DNA of 64,000 nt, from NCBI GenBank assembly GCA_021738535.1, contig JAIPBU010000002.1, positions 62,001 to 126,000 of the forward strand. The letters run 5' to 3'. The position numbers were made by a program, and so were the translations under genes. Under the pieces are notes generated by a model. It did not search any database. It was not told the DNA's origin and saw only the letters and a list, made by a program, of their open reading frames with translations. The first letter of the stretch is position 1, and each line of letters begins with the position of its first letter. This DNA comes from Bacteroidales bacterium. GTDB taxonomy: Bacteria > Bacteroidota > Bacteroidia > Bacteroidales > VadinHA17. This document shows positions 8,936 through 17,142 of this stretch, piece after piece.

Positions 8936-10384
8936 ATGGAAAAAGAACAGGATAAGATTCTAAACGAAGTAACTTCCGGTGAATATAAATATGGCTTTTA
9001 CACTGATATCGATAATGAGTCAATACCCAAGGGTTTAAGTGAAGATGTGATAAGAGTGATATCGGCCAAGAAAGAGGAGCCTGAATGGATGCTCGAATTC
9101 CGCTTGAAGGCATATGAGGCATGGAAGAAAAAAAAGATGCCCGAATGGGCTCATCTTAAAATACCCGAAATAAATTACCAGGATATAGTGTATTATTCTG
9201 CTCCAAGGCAAAAAGCAAAACTCGACAGTCTCGATGAGGTAGATCCTGAATTGCTTGAGACATTTGAAAAACTGGGGATTCCCCTGGAGGAGCAGAAGAG
9301 ACTGACAGGTGTGGCAGTTGATGCTGTAATGGACAGCGTGTCGGTTAAAACCACTTTCCAGGAAAACCTGGCCGAAATGGGTATTATTTTTTGTTCTTTC
9401 AGCGAAGCTGTGCGTGAGCACCCTGACCTGGTAAAAAAATACATGGGAAGTGTGGTGCCTTATACTGATAATTACTTTGCAGCTCTAAACAGTGCTGTAT
9501 TCAGCGATGGCTCATTCTGCTATATACCCAAGGGTGTGAAATGTCCTATGGAACTTTCTACTTATTTCAGGATTAATGCTGCCAATACAGGGCAGTTTGA
9601 ACGGACATTGATTGTGGCTGAAGACGATAGTTATGTCAGTTACCTGGAGGGCTGTACTGCCCCACAGAGGGATGAGAACCAGCTGCATGCTGCCATAGTG
9701 GAAATAGTTGCAGAAAAAAATGCCGAGGTTAAATATTCAACCGTGCAGAACTGGTATCCCGGTAATAAAGAAGGGAAAGGTGGTGTATATAACTTTGTTA
9801 CCAAGAGAGGTATATGCAGGGGAGATAACGCTAAAATTTCCTGGGCACAGGTGGAAACAGGTTCAGCTATTACATGGAAATACCCCTCATGTATCCTGAA
9901 AGGTGATAACTCAAGCGGTGAGTTCTATTCAGTTGCAGTTACAAATAATCACCAGCAGGCTGATACGGGGACCAAAATGATGCATATTGGTAAAAACACC
10001 AGGAGCATTATTGTTTCTAAGGGCATATCCGCAGGCCTGAGCCAGAACAGCTACAGGGGGCTGGTCAAAGTATTGAAGAATGCTTCTAATGCACGAAATT
10101 TTTCACAGTGTGATTCATTGCTGCTGGGAGATAAATGCGGCGCACATACATTCCCTTATGTGGAGGTTGGTAATCAGACCAGTGTGGTTGAACATGAAGC
10201 TACCACATCAAAGATAGGTGAAGATCAGATCTTTTACTGTAACCAGAGAGGAATAAGTACAGAAGATGCAATTGGTCTTATTGTTAACGGGTACGCAAAA
10301 GAAGTGTTAAATAAATTACCAATGGAATTTGCAGTGGAGGCACAAAAGCTGTTGCAGATAAGCCTTGAAGGCTCCGTTGGTTAA
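8936..10384 (+). CDS. sufB: Fe-S cluster assembly scaffold SufB
   Basis: 482 residues, typical length. SufB forms the SufBC2D complex, a scaffold on which iron-sulfur clusters are built in the cytoplasm from sulfur delivered by SufS/SufE. Diagnostic segments are [18 protein letters not shown], the central beta-helix, SYLEGCTAP, and near the C-terminus [15 protein letters not shown], a hallmark of SufB. It is the first gene of sufB-C-D-S-E-DUF59. ATG at 8936 is preceded by GGAG two bases upstream, a poorly spaced ribosome site, but the protein start matches the family. A REP-like repeat separates it from sufC. Confidence 0.97.
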   Translation: MEKEQDKILNEVTSGEYKYGFYTDIDNESIPKGLSEDVIRVISAKKEEPEWMLEFRLKAYEAWKKKKMPEWAHLKIPEINYQDIVYYSAPRQKAKLDSLDEVDPELLETFEKLGIPLEEQKRLTGVAVDAVMDSVSVKTTFQENLAEMGIIFCSFSEAVREHPDLVKKYMGSVVPYTDNYFAALNSAVFSDGSFCYIPKGVKCPMELSTYFRINAANTGQFERTLIVAEDDSYVSYLEGCTAPQRDENQLHAAIVEIVAEKNAEVKYSTVQNWYPGNKEGKGGVYNFVTKRGICRGDNAKISWAQVETGSAITWKYPSCILKGDNSSGEFYSVAVTNNHQQADTGTKMMHIGKNTRSIIVSKGISAGLSQNSYRGLVKVLKNASNARNFSQCDSLLLGDKCGAHTFPYVEVGNQTSVVEHEATTSKIGEDQIFYCNQRGISTEDAIGLIVNGYAKEVLNKLPMEFAVEAQKLLQISLEGSVG

Positions 10385-10463
10385 TGTCACTCTGAGCGAA
10401 GCGAAGAGTCTTAAAACTTAACTAAGGTTTGACAGGAGATCCTTCGCTGTGCTCAGGATGACA
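10385..10463. repeat. REP/MITE-like element between sufB and sufC
   Basis: A 79-bp element with imperfect terminal inverted repeats: TGTCACTCTGAGC at the left end and GCTCAGGATGACA at the right. Internal inverted motifs are GAGCGAAGCGAAGAGTC and GATCCTTCGCTGTGCTC. It starts directly after the sufB stop and ends 17 bp before sufC. It belongs to the general type of 'TGTCATCCTGAGC' repeats frequent between genes in Bacteroidota and some other phyla; this copy looks like a folding hairpin RNA inside the operon transcript. A possible degenerate remnant (GTTGAGAATGACA) lies at about 30638. Confidence 0.75.
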
Positions 10464-10480
10464 GATAAACAATAATAAAT

Positions 10481-11245
10481 ATGTTACAGATAGAAAACTT
10501 AAAGGTAGAGATAGAAGGCAAAGAGATTCTTAAAGGAATAAGCCTTAATGTGAAAAAAGGCGAGATTCATGCAATTATGGGACCTAACGGATCTGGCAAA
10601 AGCACCCTTGCAGCAGTACTCGCAGGAAAGGAATTTGGAGAGATAACCAACGGCAAAATTACTTATATGGGCAAAGACCTGATGGACATGGAGCCGGAAG
10701 ACAGGTCTAAAGAAGGCATATTCCTGGGATTCCAGTACCCTATAGAGATACCGGGTGTAAGCATGGTGAATTTTATGCGGACAGCCCTCAATGAACACAG
10801 GAAATACAGGGGAGAGGAAGCAATGAGCTCATCAGATTTTCTTAAACTGATGAGAGAAAAGAAAGAATTGGTAAAAATAGAATCCGGTCTTACCAGCAGG
10901 TCTGTAAACGAAGGTTTTTCAGGGGGCGAAAAGAAGAGAAATGAGATCTTCCAGATGGCTATGCTCGAACCAAGGCTGGCTATCCTTGATGAAACAGATT
11001 CAGGACTTGATATCGATGCTTTGAGAATAGTTGCAAACGGTGTAAACCAGTTGAAGACAGCGGAAAATTCGACAATCGTTATTACACACTACCAGAGACT
11101 GCTTGACTATATTGTTCCTGATTTTGTACATGTGCTTTATGACGGAAAGATTGTCAAATCAGGAGATAAAAGCCTTGCCCTGGAACTGGAAGATAAGGGT
11201 TATGACTGGATAAAGAAAGATGTTGAATCAGTGAGTTATGAGTAA
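10481..11245 (+). CDS. sufC: Fe-S cluster assembly ATPase SufC
   Basis: 254 residues. ABC-type ATPase of the SufBC2D complex that drives the conformational change needed for cluster assembly. Walker A GPNGSGKST at about residues 34-42, signature FSGGEKKRNE, Walker B LAILDETDSGLD and switch His in VITHYQRLL are all present. It lies 97 bp after sufB because of the repeat element, and its 3' end overlaps sufD by 8 bp, so the two are translationally coupled. Confidence 0.97.
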   Translation: MLQIENLKVEIEGKEILKGISLNVKKGEIHAIMGPNGSGKSTLAAVLAGKEFGEITNGKITYMGKDLMDMEPEDRSKEGIFLGFQYPIEIPGVSMVNFMRTALNEHRKYRGEEAMSSSDFLKLMREKKELVKIESGLTSRSVNEGFSGGEKKRNEIFQMAMLEPRLAILDETDSGLDIDALRIVANGVNQLKTAENSTIVITHYQRLLDYIVPDFVHVLYDGKIVKSGDKSLALELEDKGYDWIKKDVESVSYE

Positions 11246-12599
11246 AAGAGAAGAGACTATACAACATTTTTCCGGGCTGTTCAAAGAAAACAGCAGCAGG
11301 ATTGAAAAAGGTTCATCCGGGCTGATAAACAGTTTCAGGAAAGAAGCAATGGACCAGTTCAGGGAACTGGGAATACCTGACAGGAAAAACGAGGCTTACA
11401 AATACATTAATCTGGACCCGTGGTTCAATACAAAATATAAGTCTTATTTCGTTCCTGAAGAAGCTGATTTCATGGCTGCCAGTGACTTTCGCTGTGAGGT
11501 GGTAGAGCTGGAGAGTTATAACAAGATCCTCCTTAACGGGTTTTCTCCAAAGGATAACGGTACTATTGAGGGCCTTCCGGAAGGAATATGGGTGGGCAGT
11601 CTTGCAGAAGCGTCCGAAAGATTTCCGGATATAGTTGAGAAACATTATGCCAGATATGCACGTAACGGTAAAGACGGGCTCATCCCTCTCAATACAGCCC
11701 TGGCCTCAGACGGTATGTTCGTTCATGTAAAAAAAGGGGTAAGCCTCTCAAAACCCATACAGGTAATTAACCTGGTGCACTCTGATACGGATATGTTTGT
11801 GCAGCACAGAAATCTTATAGTGGTTGAGGATAATGCTGAACTTCCAATGATAGTCTGCGATCATGCACTTTCTCCACAGAAATTTCTTACCAATGCAGTA
11901 ACAGAAATATATGTCGGAGAAAATGCCAGGCTTGATATGCTGAGGGTACAGAATGAACATAACAATGCTGCAAAACTGACTCATACCTTTATTCACCAGG
12001 AAAGAAACAGTAATGCTGTTTCCAATAATATTACCCTCCACGGAGGAATGGTCCGTAACAGCACGTATCACAGGCTTAACGGGGAAGGTGCCGAGTGTAA
12101 TGCATACGGTCTTTACCTGGCCGACAGGTGGCAGCATGTTGATAATTTTGTGAGTATTGATCACGCTTATCCGAATTGCCTTAGTAACCAGCTGTTTAAA
12201 GGAGTGCTTGATGATTATGCCACCGGTGCTTTTAACGGTCGTATACTGGTGAATGAAGGAGCACAGAAAACACTGGCATACCAGAAGAACAATAATATAT
12301 TGCTGACCGATGATGCCCGTATGGATACAAAACCACAGCTTGAAATATATGCTGATGATGTTAAATGCAGCCATGGCGCTACCGTAGGACAACTAGATGA
12401 AGAAGCTATGTTCTACCTGAAATCACGGGGGATTAATAAAACTGAGGCAAGATTAATGCTGATGTTCGGTTTTGCTCATGAAGTGATAGCAAATATTAAA
12501 ACCGAAGCCCTCAGGCAGAGAATTGATGAACTGGTATTGCAACGGCTCAGGGGTGAATTAAGCCGCTGTGCAAATTGTTCACTTGATTGTGATAAATAA
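11238..12599 (+). CDS. sufD: Fe-S cluster assembly protein SufD
   Basis: 453 residues, paralogue of SufB and partner in SufBC2D; it contributes the cluster-binding and iron-entry surface. The beta-helix core and the conserved C-terminal segment CSHGATVGQLDEEAMFYLKS (SufD hallmark) are clear. It ends in a Cys-rich tail (CANCSLDCD) not found in all SufD. The start overlaps sufC by 8 bp and sufS follows after 8 bp. Divergent N-terminus, as usual for the family. Confidence 0.95.
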   Translation: MSKREETIQHFSGLFKENSSRIEKGSSGLINSFRKEAMDQFRELGIPDRKNEAYKYINLDPWFNTKYKSYFVPEEADFMAASDFRCEVVELESYNKILLNGFSPKDNGTIEGLPEGIWVGSLAEASERFPDIVEKHYARYARNGKDGLIPLNTALASDGMFVHVKKGVSLSKPIQVINLVHSDTDMFVQHRNLIVVEDNAELPMIVCDHALSPQKFLTNAVTEIYVGENARLDMLRVQNEHNNAAKLTHTFIHQERNSNAVSNNITLHGGMVRNSTYHRLNGEGAECNAYGLYLADRWQHVDNFVSIDHAYPNCLSNQLFKGVLDDYATGAFNGRILVNEGAQKTLAYQKNNNILLTDDARMDTKPQLEIYADDVKCSHGATVGQLDEEAMFYLKSRGINKTEARLMLMFGFAHEVIANIKTEALRQRIDELVLQRLRGELSRCANCSLDCDK

Positions 12600-12607
12600 T
12601 AATTATT

Positions 12608-13825
12608 GTGTTTGATATAAATAAAATACGTTCTGATTTCCCGGTACTGGCAAGGGAAGTCTATGGTAAACCCCTTGTATACTTTGATAACGGCGCAACA
12701 ACACAAAAGCCTGCGAGGGTAATAGATGCAGTAAGGGAAGCCTATGATTCCTATTACAGTAATATCCACAGGGGGGTACATGCCCTTAGTGATATCTCTT
12801 CGGGGAAGTATGAAAATGCCAGGGAAAAAGTGAGGGCATTTATTAATGCGGAATCAAAAAAAGAAATAATTTTTACGGCCGGGACAACGGCATCAATTAA
12901 CCTTGTGGCTTTTTCCTTCGGGGAGAGATATATAAAAAAGGGAGATGAAGTCTTGATTACCGCCCTCGAACATCATGCTAATATTGTGCCATGGCAGATG
13001 ATGTGTGAGCGTAAGGGGGCAGTTTTGAAGGTAATTCCTATTAATGATGATGGTTCACTGAACCTGGAAAAAGTAAATGAGCTGATTACCGGCAAAACAA
13101 AAATCCTTGCTGTTACGCATGTTTCAAACGCTATAGGCGTAATTAATCCTGTAAAGGAAATCATTGAGGCAGCGCATAAACATAATATACCGGTTCTTGT
13201 TGACGGAGCACAGGGGATACAGCACGGGCATGTTGATGTTATGGATCTTGAGGCCGACTTTTACGTTTTTTCGGGACATAAGGTATATGGACCTACAGGA
13301 ATTGGTGTATTATATGGTAAAAGAAAATGGCTCGAAGATATGCCCCCGTACCAGGGAGGGGGAGACATGGTAGACAGGGTGAGTTTTGAGAAAACTACCT
13401 ACAACGAGCTGCCATTCAAGTTTGAAGCCGGAACAACAAATTTTGTTGGTGCAATCGGGATGGCTGAGGCACTTGACTATATCGGGTCAATCGGAATGGA
13501 TAATATTTCAAAACACGAAAATGAACTGAAGCATTATGCAAAGGAAAGGCTGGAGCAACTGGGAGGATTGACATTTTACGGTACTACTGCAAATACTATT
13601 TCAATTCTTTCATTCCTGGTAGATAATATACACCAGTATGATGCAGGAATGATACTGGACAAGATGGGCGTGGCAATAAGAACAGGTTCACACTGTGCAC
13701 AACCGGTAATGAGCAGGTTTGGAATTGACGGAACAATAAGAGCTTCAATGTGTTTCTATAATACAAAGGAAGAAATTGATATACTCTGTGAAGGCATTGA
13801 AAAAGTAAAGATGATGATGTTATGA
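12608..13825 (+). CDS. sufS: cysteine desulfurase SufS
   Basis: 405 residues, PLP-dependent class V aminotransferase fold, converts L-cysteine to alanine and passes persulfide sulfur to SufE. The PLP lysine sits in FSGHKVYGPTG, the PLP-binding His in ALEHHANIVPWQ, and the active-site Cys in RTGSHCAQPVM, the short-loop type II (SufS/CsdA) arrangement. The likely start is GTG at 12608, only 8 bp after sufD; no ATG exists at a suitable place. Its last 4 bases overlap sufE (ATGA). Confidence 0.97.
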   Translation: MFDINKIRSDFPVLAREVYGKPLVYFDNGATTQKPARVIDAVREAYDSYYSNIHRGVHALSDISSGKYENAREKVRAFINAESKKEIIFTAGTTASINLVAFSFGERYIKKGDEVLITALEHHANIVPWQMMCERKGAVLKVIPINDDGSLNLEKVNELITGKTKILAVTHVSNAIGVINPVKEIIEAAHKHNIPVLVDGAQGIQHGHVDVMDLEADFYVFSGHKVYGPTGIGVLYGKRKWLEDMPPYQGGGDMVDRVSFEKTTYNELPFKFEAGTTNFVGAIGMAEALDYIGSIGMDNISKHENELKHYAKERLEQLGGLTFYGTTANTISILSFLVDNIHQYDAGMILDKMGVAIRTGSHCAQPVMSRFGIDGTIRASMCFYNTKEEIDILCEGIEKVKMMML

Positions 13826-14262
13826 GTAACAATGGAAAAACTATCAACCAGGTGCAGGACCAGATAATAGATGAGTTTTCACTGTTTGATGACTGGATGG
13901 ATAAATATGATCATTTGATTGAAGAAGGAAAAGACCTTCAATTGCTTGATGAAAATGAAAAAAAGCAGGACTTCCTGATAGAAGGCTGCCAGTCGCGTGT
14001 CTGGTTAAAACCTGACTTTGACGGTGAAAAGATTTATTTTAAAGCTGACAGTGATGCAATAATCACGAAAGGAATTGTGGCTCTCCTGATAAAAGTATTA
14101 TCAGGCCGAACGCCGTCAGAGATACTGGAAACTGACCTGTATTTTATTGAAAAAGTTGGTTTAAGCCAGAATCTTTCACCCACACGGTCTAACGGATTAC
14201 TGGCAATGGTAAAGCAGATGAAGTTGTATGCAATGGCCTACAAGGCTAAACAAAAGGGATGA
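13822..14262 (+). CDS. sufE: cysteine desulfuration protein SufE
   Basis: 146 residues. Accepts persulfide sulfur from SufS and hands it to SufB. The acceptor Cys is in IEGCQSRVWL at about residue 54, the standard SufE motif. ATGA overlap with sufS gives translational coupling; sufT-like DUF59 follows after 4 bp. Length and domain are normal. Confidence 0.95.
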   Translation: MSNNGKTINQVQDQIIDEFSLFDDWMDKYDHLIEEGKDLQLLDENEKKQDFLIEGCQSRVWLKPDFDGEKIYFKADSDAIITKGIVALLIKVLSGRTPSEILETDLYFIEKVGLSQNLSPTRSNGLLAMVKQMKLYAMAYKAKQKG

Positions 14263-14266
14263 GCTT

Positions 14267-14587
14267 ATGGACAAGAATGAATACATGGAAACAGAAGCAA
14301 GGATAATAGAAGTACTCAAATCAGTTTATGACCCTGAAATACCTGTCAATATATATGATCTCGGGCTCGTTTACGAGATAAAAATGGATGAAGATAATAC
14401 TGCAAACATAACAATGACTTTGACTGCCCCTAACTGTCCCATGGCAGATATGATAGTTGAGGAGGTAAAATATAAAGTGGCAGGTACTAAAGGTGTTAAG
14501 GATTGTAACCTTACCCTGACCTTTGATCCTCCTTGGGACAGAGATATGATGACCGATGAGGCAAAGCTGGAACTGGGAATGTTGTAA
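14267..14587 (+). CDS. SufT-like DUF59 (MIP18) domain protein
   Basis: 106 residues from the ATG at 14267, chosen over an upstream in-frame ATG at 14228 because the latter lies deep inside sufE and because AAAAGGG sits at a good distance before 14267. DUF59/MIP18 fold with the family core DPEIPVNIYDLGLVYEI and TLTAPNCPMADMI, which holds the reactive Cys. Known relatives (SufT, CIAO2/MIP18) act in Fe-S cluster maturation or transfer. It is the last gene of the SUF operon; queG, itself a 4Fe-4S enzyme, follows after 10 bp and may be co-transcribed. Confidence 0.93.
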   Translation: MDKNEYMETEARIIEVLKSVYDPEIPVNIYDLGLVYEIKMDEDNTANITMTLTAPNCPMADMIVEEVKYKVAGTKGVKDCNLTLTFDPPWDRDMMTDEAKLELGML

Positions 14588-14597
14588 ATAACTATAA

Positions 14598-15521
14598 ATG
14601 CCGGACCCTAAGCCGGAAAATATTATTAAGAATAAGGCCGTAGAACTGGGCTTTGACCACTGCGGTATTGCCGGGGTTAAAACTCTGCATGAACATGAAG
14701 AAAGATTAAATTCCTGGCTTGCAAACGGGATGCATGCAGGCATGTCTTATATGGGGCGTAACAAGGAAAAGAGACTGGATCCCGGTTTGCTTGTTAAAGA
14801 TGCCCGGTCGGTAATAGTTACAGCTACAAATTATTATCAAACATATAATCCCGCTGAAGATAAGCCCGTCTTTGCCCGGTATGCATTGGGGAAAGACTAT
14901 CACAGGGTAATCAAAACCAAGCTGTATGAATTGTTCGGTATAATAAAAGAAATGCATCCCGGAGCCGGCGGCAGGGTATTTGTTGACACGGCCCCTGTAC
15001 TGGAAAGAGCATGGGCGGTTGAGGCCGGACTGGGATGGATAGGCAGGAACAGTATGCTCATAAACAAAAAGCTGGGTTCATTCACTTTCCTTGGTGTTAT
15101 TATTGTCGATCTTAAATTCAGCTATGATAAACCTTTCAATAAGGATTATTGCGGTAGCTGTCGTAAATGTATTGATGCATGCCCTGCCGGAGCAATTAAT
15201 GAAGATCGTACAATCGACTCGAATAAATGTATCTCATACCTTACCATTGAGCACCATGGAGAATTGCCTCATGACTTACACAGGGTCTCAGATAATAAAG
15301 TGTTTGGCTGCGATATTTGCCAGGAAGTGTGCCCGTGGAATAGTAAAGCACCGGAAACAAAGATTAAGGAGTTTCATCCCCTGCCGGAAATATTACACTA
15401 TACAACAGAACAGTGGAAAAGGATCAGCAGGGATGAGTTTAATACAATTTTCGACGACAGTGCCGTACAAAGAACAGGTTATGATGGGTTTCTGCGAGGT
15501 GTTTTAAGAATATTGCAATGA
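14598..15521 (+). CDS. queG: epoxyqueuosine reductase QueG
   Basis: 307 residues. Cobalamin-dependent enzyme that reduces epoxyqueuosine to queuosine in tRNA. DUF1730 domain at the N-terminus, then two 4Fe-4S clusters: CGSCRKCIDACP and CDICQEVCPW. VDTAPVLERAWAVEAGLGWIG is the usual cofactor-region motif. Position 10 bp behind the SUF genes makes sense because it needs two Fe-S clusters. The C-terminal HEAT-like region of longer homologues is absent, as in other Bacteroidota. Confidence 0.95.
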   Translation: MPDPKPENIIKNKAVELGFDHCGIAGVKTLHEHEERLNSWLANGMHAGMSYMGRNKEKRLDPGLLVKDARSVIVTATNYYQTYNPAEDKPVFARYALGKDYHRVIKTKLYELFGIIKEMHPGAGGRVFVDTAPVLERAWAVEAGLGWIGRNSMLINKKLGSFTFLGVIIVDLKFSYDKPFNKDYCGSCRKCIDACPAGAINEDRTIDSNKCISYLTIEHHGELPHDLHRVSDNKVFGCDICQEVCPWNSKAPETKIKEFHPLPEILHYTTEQWKRISRDEFNTIFDDSAVQRTGYDGFLRGVLRILQ

Positions 15522-15582
15522 TAATTTATCATGGTACAAGGGTTTTCTCGTTTTAATGTTTTTTGCTGACAGGATAATATAA

Positions 15583-16938
15583 TTAAGTACCGGCCTCCCT
15601 GATTCTCCTTATTGTCCTGAATAAAAAGGCAAAAGCCAGTGTGCCGACTGCCAGGTTAGCAGTGAATCCTGCCCAGAAGACACCGTCTATACCAAATATC
15701 TTTGATCCTGCCCATGCCAGTGGCACATACAGTACAAGCATCCTTATAATGGAAAATATTGCTGCAGGATAGGGTCTGTTTATACCGTTAAAACTTGCAG
15801 TGCTAAGCATTACAAGCCCCTGGAACCCATAACTGGCCCCCACAATATAGAAGTATTTTTGTGCAATAGCCACTGTCTGCACATCGTCTGTGAAAACAGA
15901 AGCTATATCACGGGCAAAAAACAATAGCACGATAAATACCATACCCCCCCATATCATTGAAAAAACAAGGGCATAATTCAGGGATTTGAATATACGAGAG
16001 AACATGTGTTTGCTCATATTCTGCCCGATAAAGATAATCATCACAGAACCTAGCGATGCAATAACCATAAGCGCAAACATTTCCACCCTTGAGGCAACAC
16101 CGAAAGCAGCAACGGCTTCTTCACCGAAAGTGGCAATTATCCTGGTTATAACTCCTAATGATACTGGCGTTATAAGCATTCCAAGAGCTGCAGGCCCGGC
16201 TATATATATAACTTTTTTCCAGGTCTCAAGGATATCCCTGATTCTTCCAAAGTTGAGGGTAAGAAGCTTTTCCCTGCGGATTAGCACGATCAGGATAAAG
16301 ACCAGCCCTGCACTCCTGGCTATCACTGTGGCAAGGGCAGCCCCTTTAATACCCAGTTCAGGGAAGGGACCATAGCCGAAAATCAGGAGTGGATCAAGTA
16401 TAATATTCACAATGGCGGATGAGAGCATCAACATGCCCGGCAGGAAGGTATCGCCGGTGGCCCTTACAATATTATTACCTATGGTTGGTATTACAACGAA
16501 AGCAACCCCGAAATACCATATGCTCATATAATCATTTATGTAAACCATTATCCCGGGATTGGCACCCAGGGTATGAAACAGGGGTTTAATGGTCAACAGC
16601 CCGACTGCCACAAAAAGAAGCACAATTATGAATCCCAGCAATATGGATCTGCTGGCCATTATCTTAACTTCACTGCGGTCTTTTGTTATTATATTTCTTG
16701 AAATAAGTGAACTTGTTCCGATACCTATTCCCCGGGACAGGCTGTTGATGAACATAATTACCGGAAAACAGAAGCCTATTGCTGCAAGCTGCCTGACTCC
16801 CAGCTTGCCTATAAAATAAGTGTCCACAAGGTTAAAAATTACCATTCCCATCATGCCGAATAACATGGGCCAGGTAAGCGTGATCAGCTGGTTTTTAATA
16901 TTTCCCCCGGTAAGGTTTTTATTAATCTTTTCAGGCAT
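15583..16938 (-). CDS. MATE family efflux transporter
   Basis: 451 residues with about 12 hydrophobic segments in two homologous halves. It begins NIKNQLITLTWPMLFGMMGM and contains FIGKLGVRQLAAIGF, the usual MATE start. Such carriers export drugs or metabolites in exchange for sodium or protons. Substrate not predictable. Single gene, convergent with queG, divergent from the PAS-protein gene; complete. Confidence 0.93.
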   Translation of the reverse strand: MPEKINKNLTGGNIKNQLITLTWPMLFGMMGMVIFNLVDTYFIGKLGVRQLAAIGFCFPVIMFINSLSRGIGIGTSSLISRNIITKDRSEVKIMASRSILLGFIIVLLFVAVGLLTIKPLFHTLGANPGIMVYINDYMSIWYFGVAFVVIPTIGNNIVRATGDTFLPGMLMLSSAIVNIILDPLLIFGYGPFPELGIKGAALATVIARSAGLVFILIVLIRREKLLTLNFGRIRDILETWKKVIYIAGPAALGMLITPVSLGVITRIIATFGEEAVAAFGVASRVEMFALMVIASLGSVMIIFIGQNMSKHMFSRIFKSLNYALVFSMIWGGMVFIVLLFFARDIASVFTDDVQTVAIAQKYFYIVGASYGFQGLVMLSTASFNGINRPYPAAIFSIIRMLVLYVPLAWAGSKIFGIDGVFWAGFTANLAVGTLAFAFLFRTIRRIREAGT

Positions 16939-17017
16939 TAATTGATTTTTGTTTCCATCCCCAAAAGAAAGTGATAAAATCAGTATATTAAAAATTCATA
17001 ATGAAAGATGGTTTGTA

Positions 17018-17025
17018 TATATTTG
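17018..17025 (+). promoter_or_regulatory. candidate -7 box TATATTTG for PAS protein
   Basis: TATATTTG matches the Bacteroidota -7 consensus TAnnTTTG and lies about 120 bp before the ATG at 17143. No clear -33 TTTG is present at 19-21 bp upstream, so this is only a candidate. The 204-bp gap 16939-17142 holds nothing else that I can name. Confidence 0.3.
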
Positions 17026-17142
17026 GTAAAGATGTCAGCATATTATTAATGTGACCGGTTAACCATATTGTTTATAATAAAGGCAGGAGCCCCGTGCTTT
17101 TGTAAGATCGTCTCGCATTTGTACCTGAAAAAAGATATAATT

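Noticed and set aside
15518-15533. Palindrome ATGATAATTTATCAT after queG as a terminator
   Set aside because: Weak AT stem with no T run.
17068-17142. Longer N-terminus for the PAS protein
   Set aside because: TTG start with an unconvincing leader; ATG 17143 begins the natural protein.
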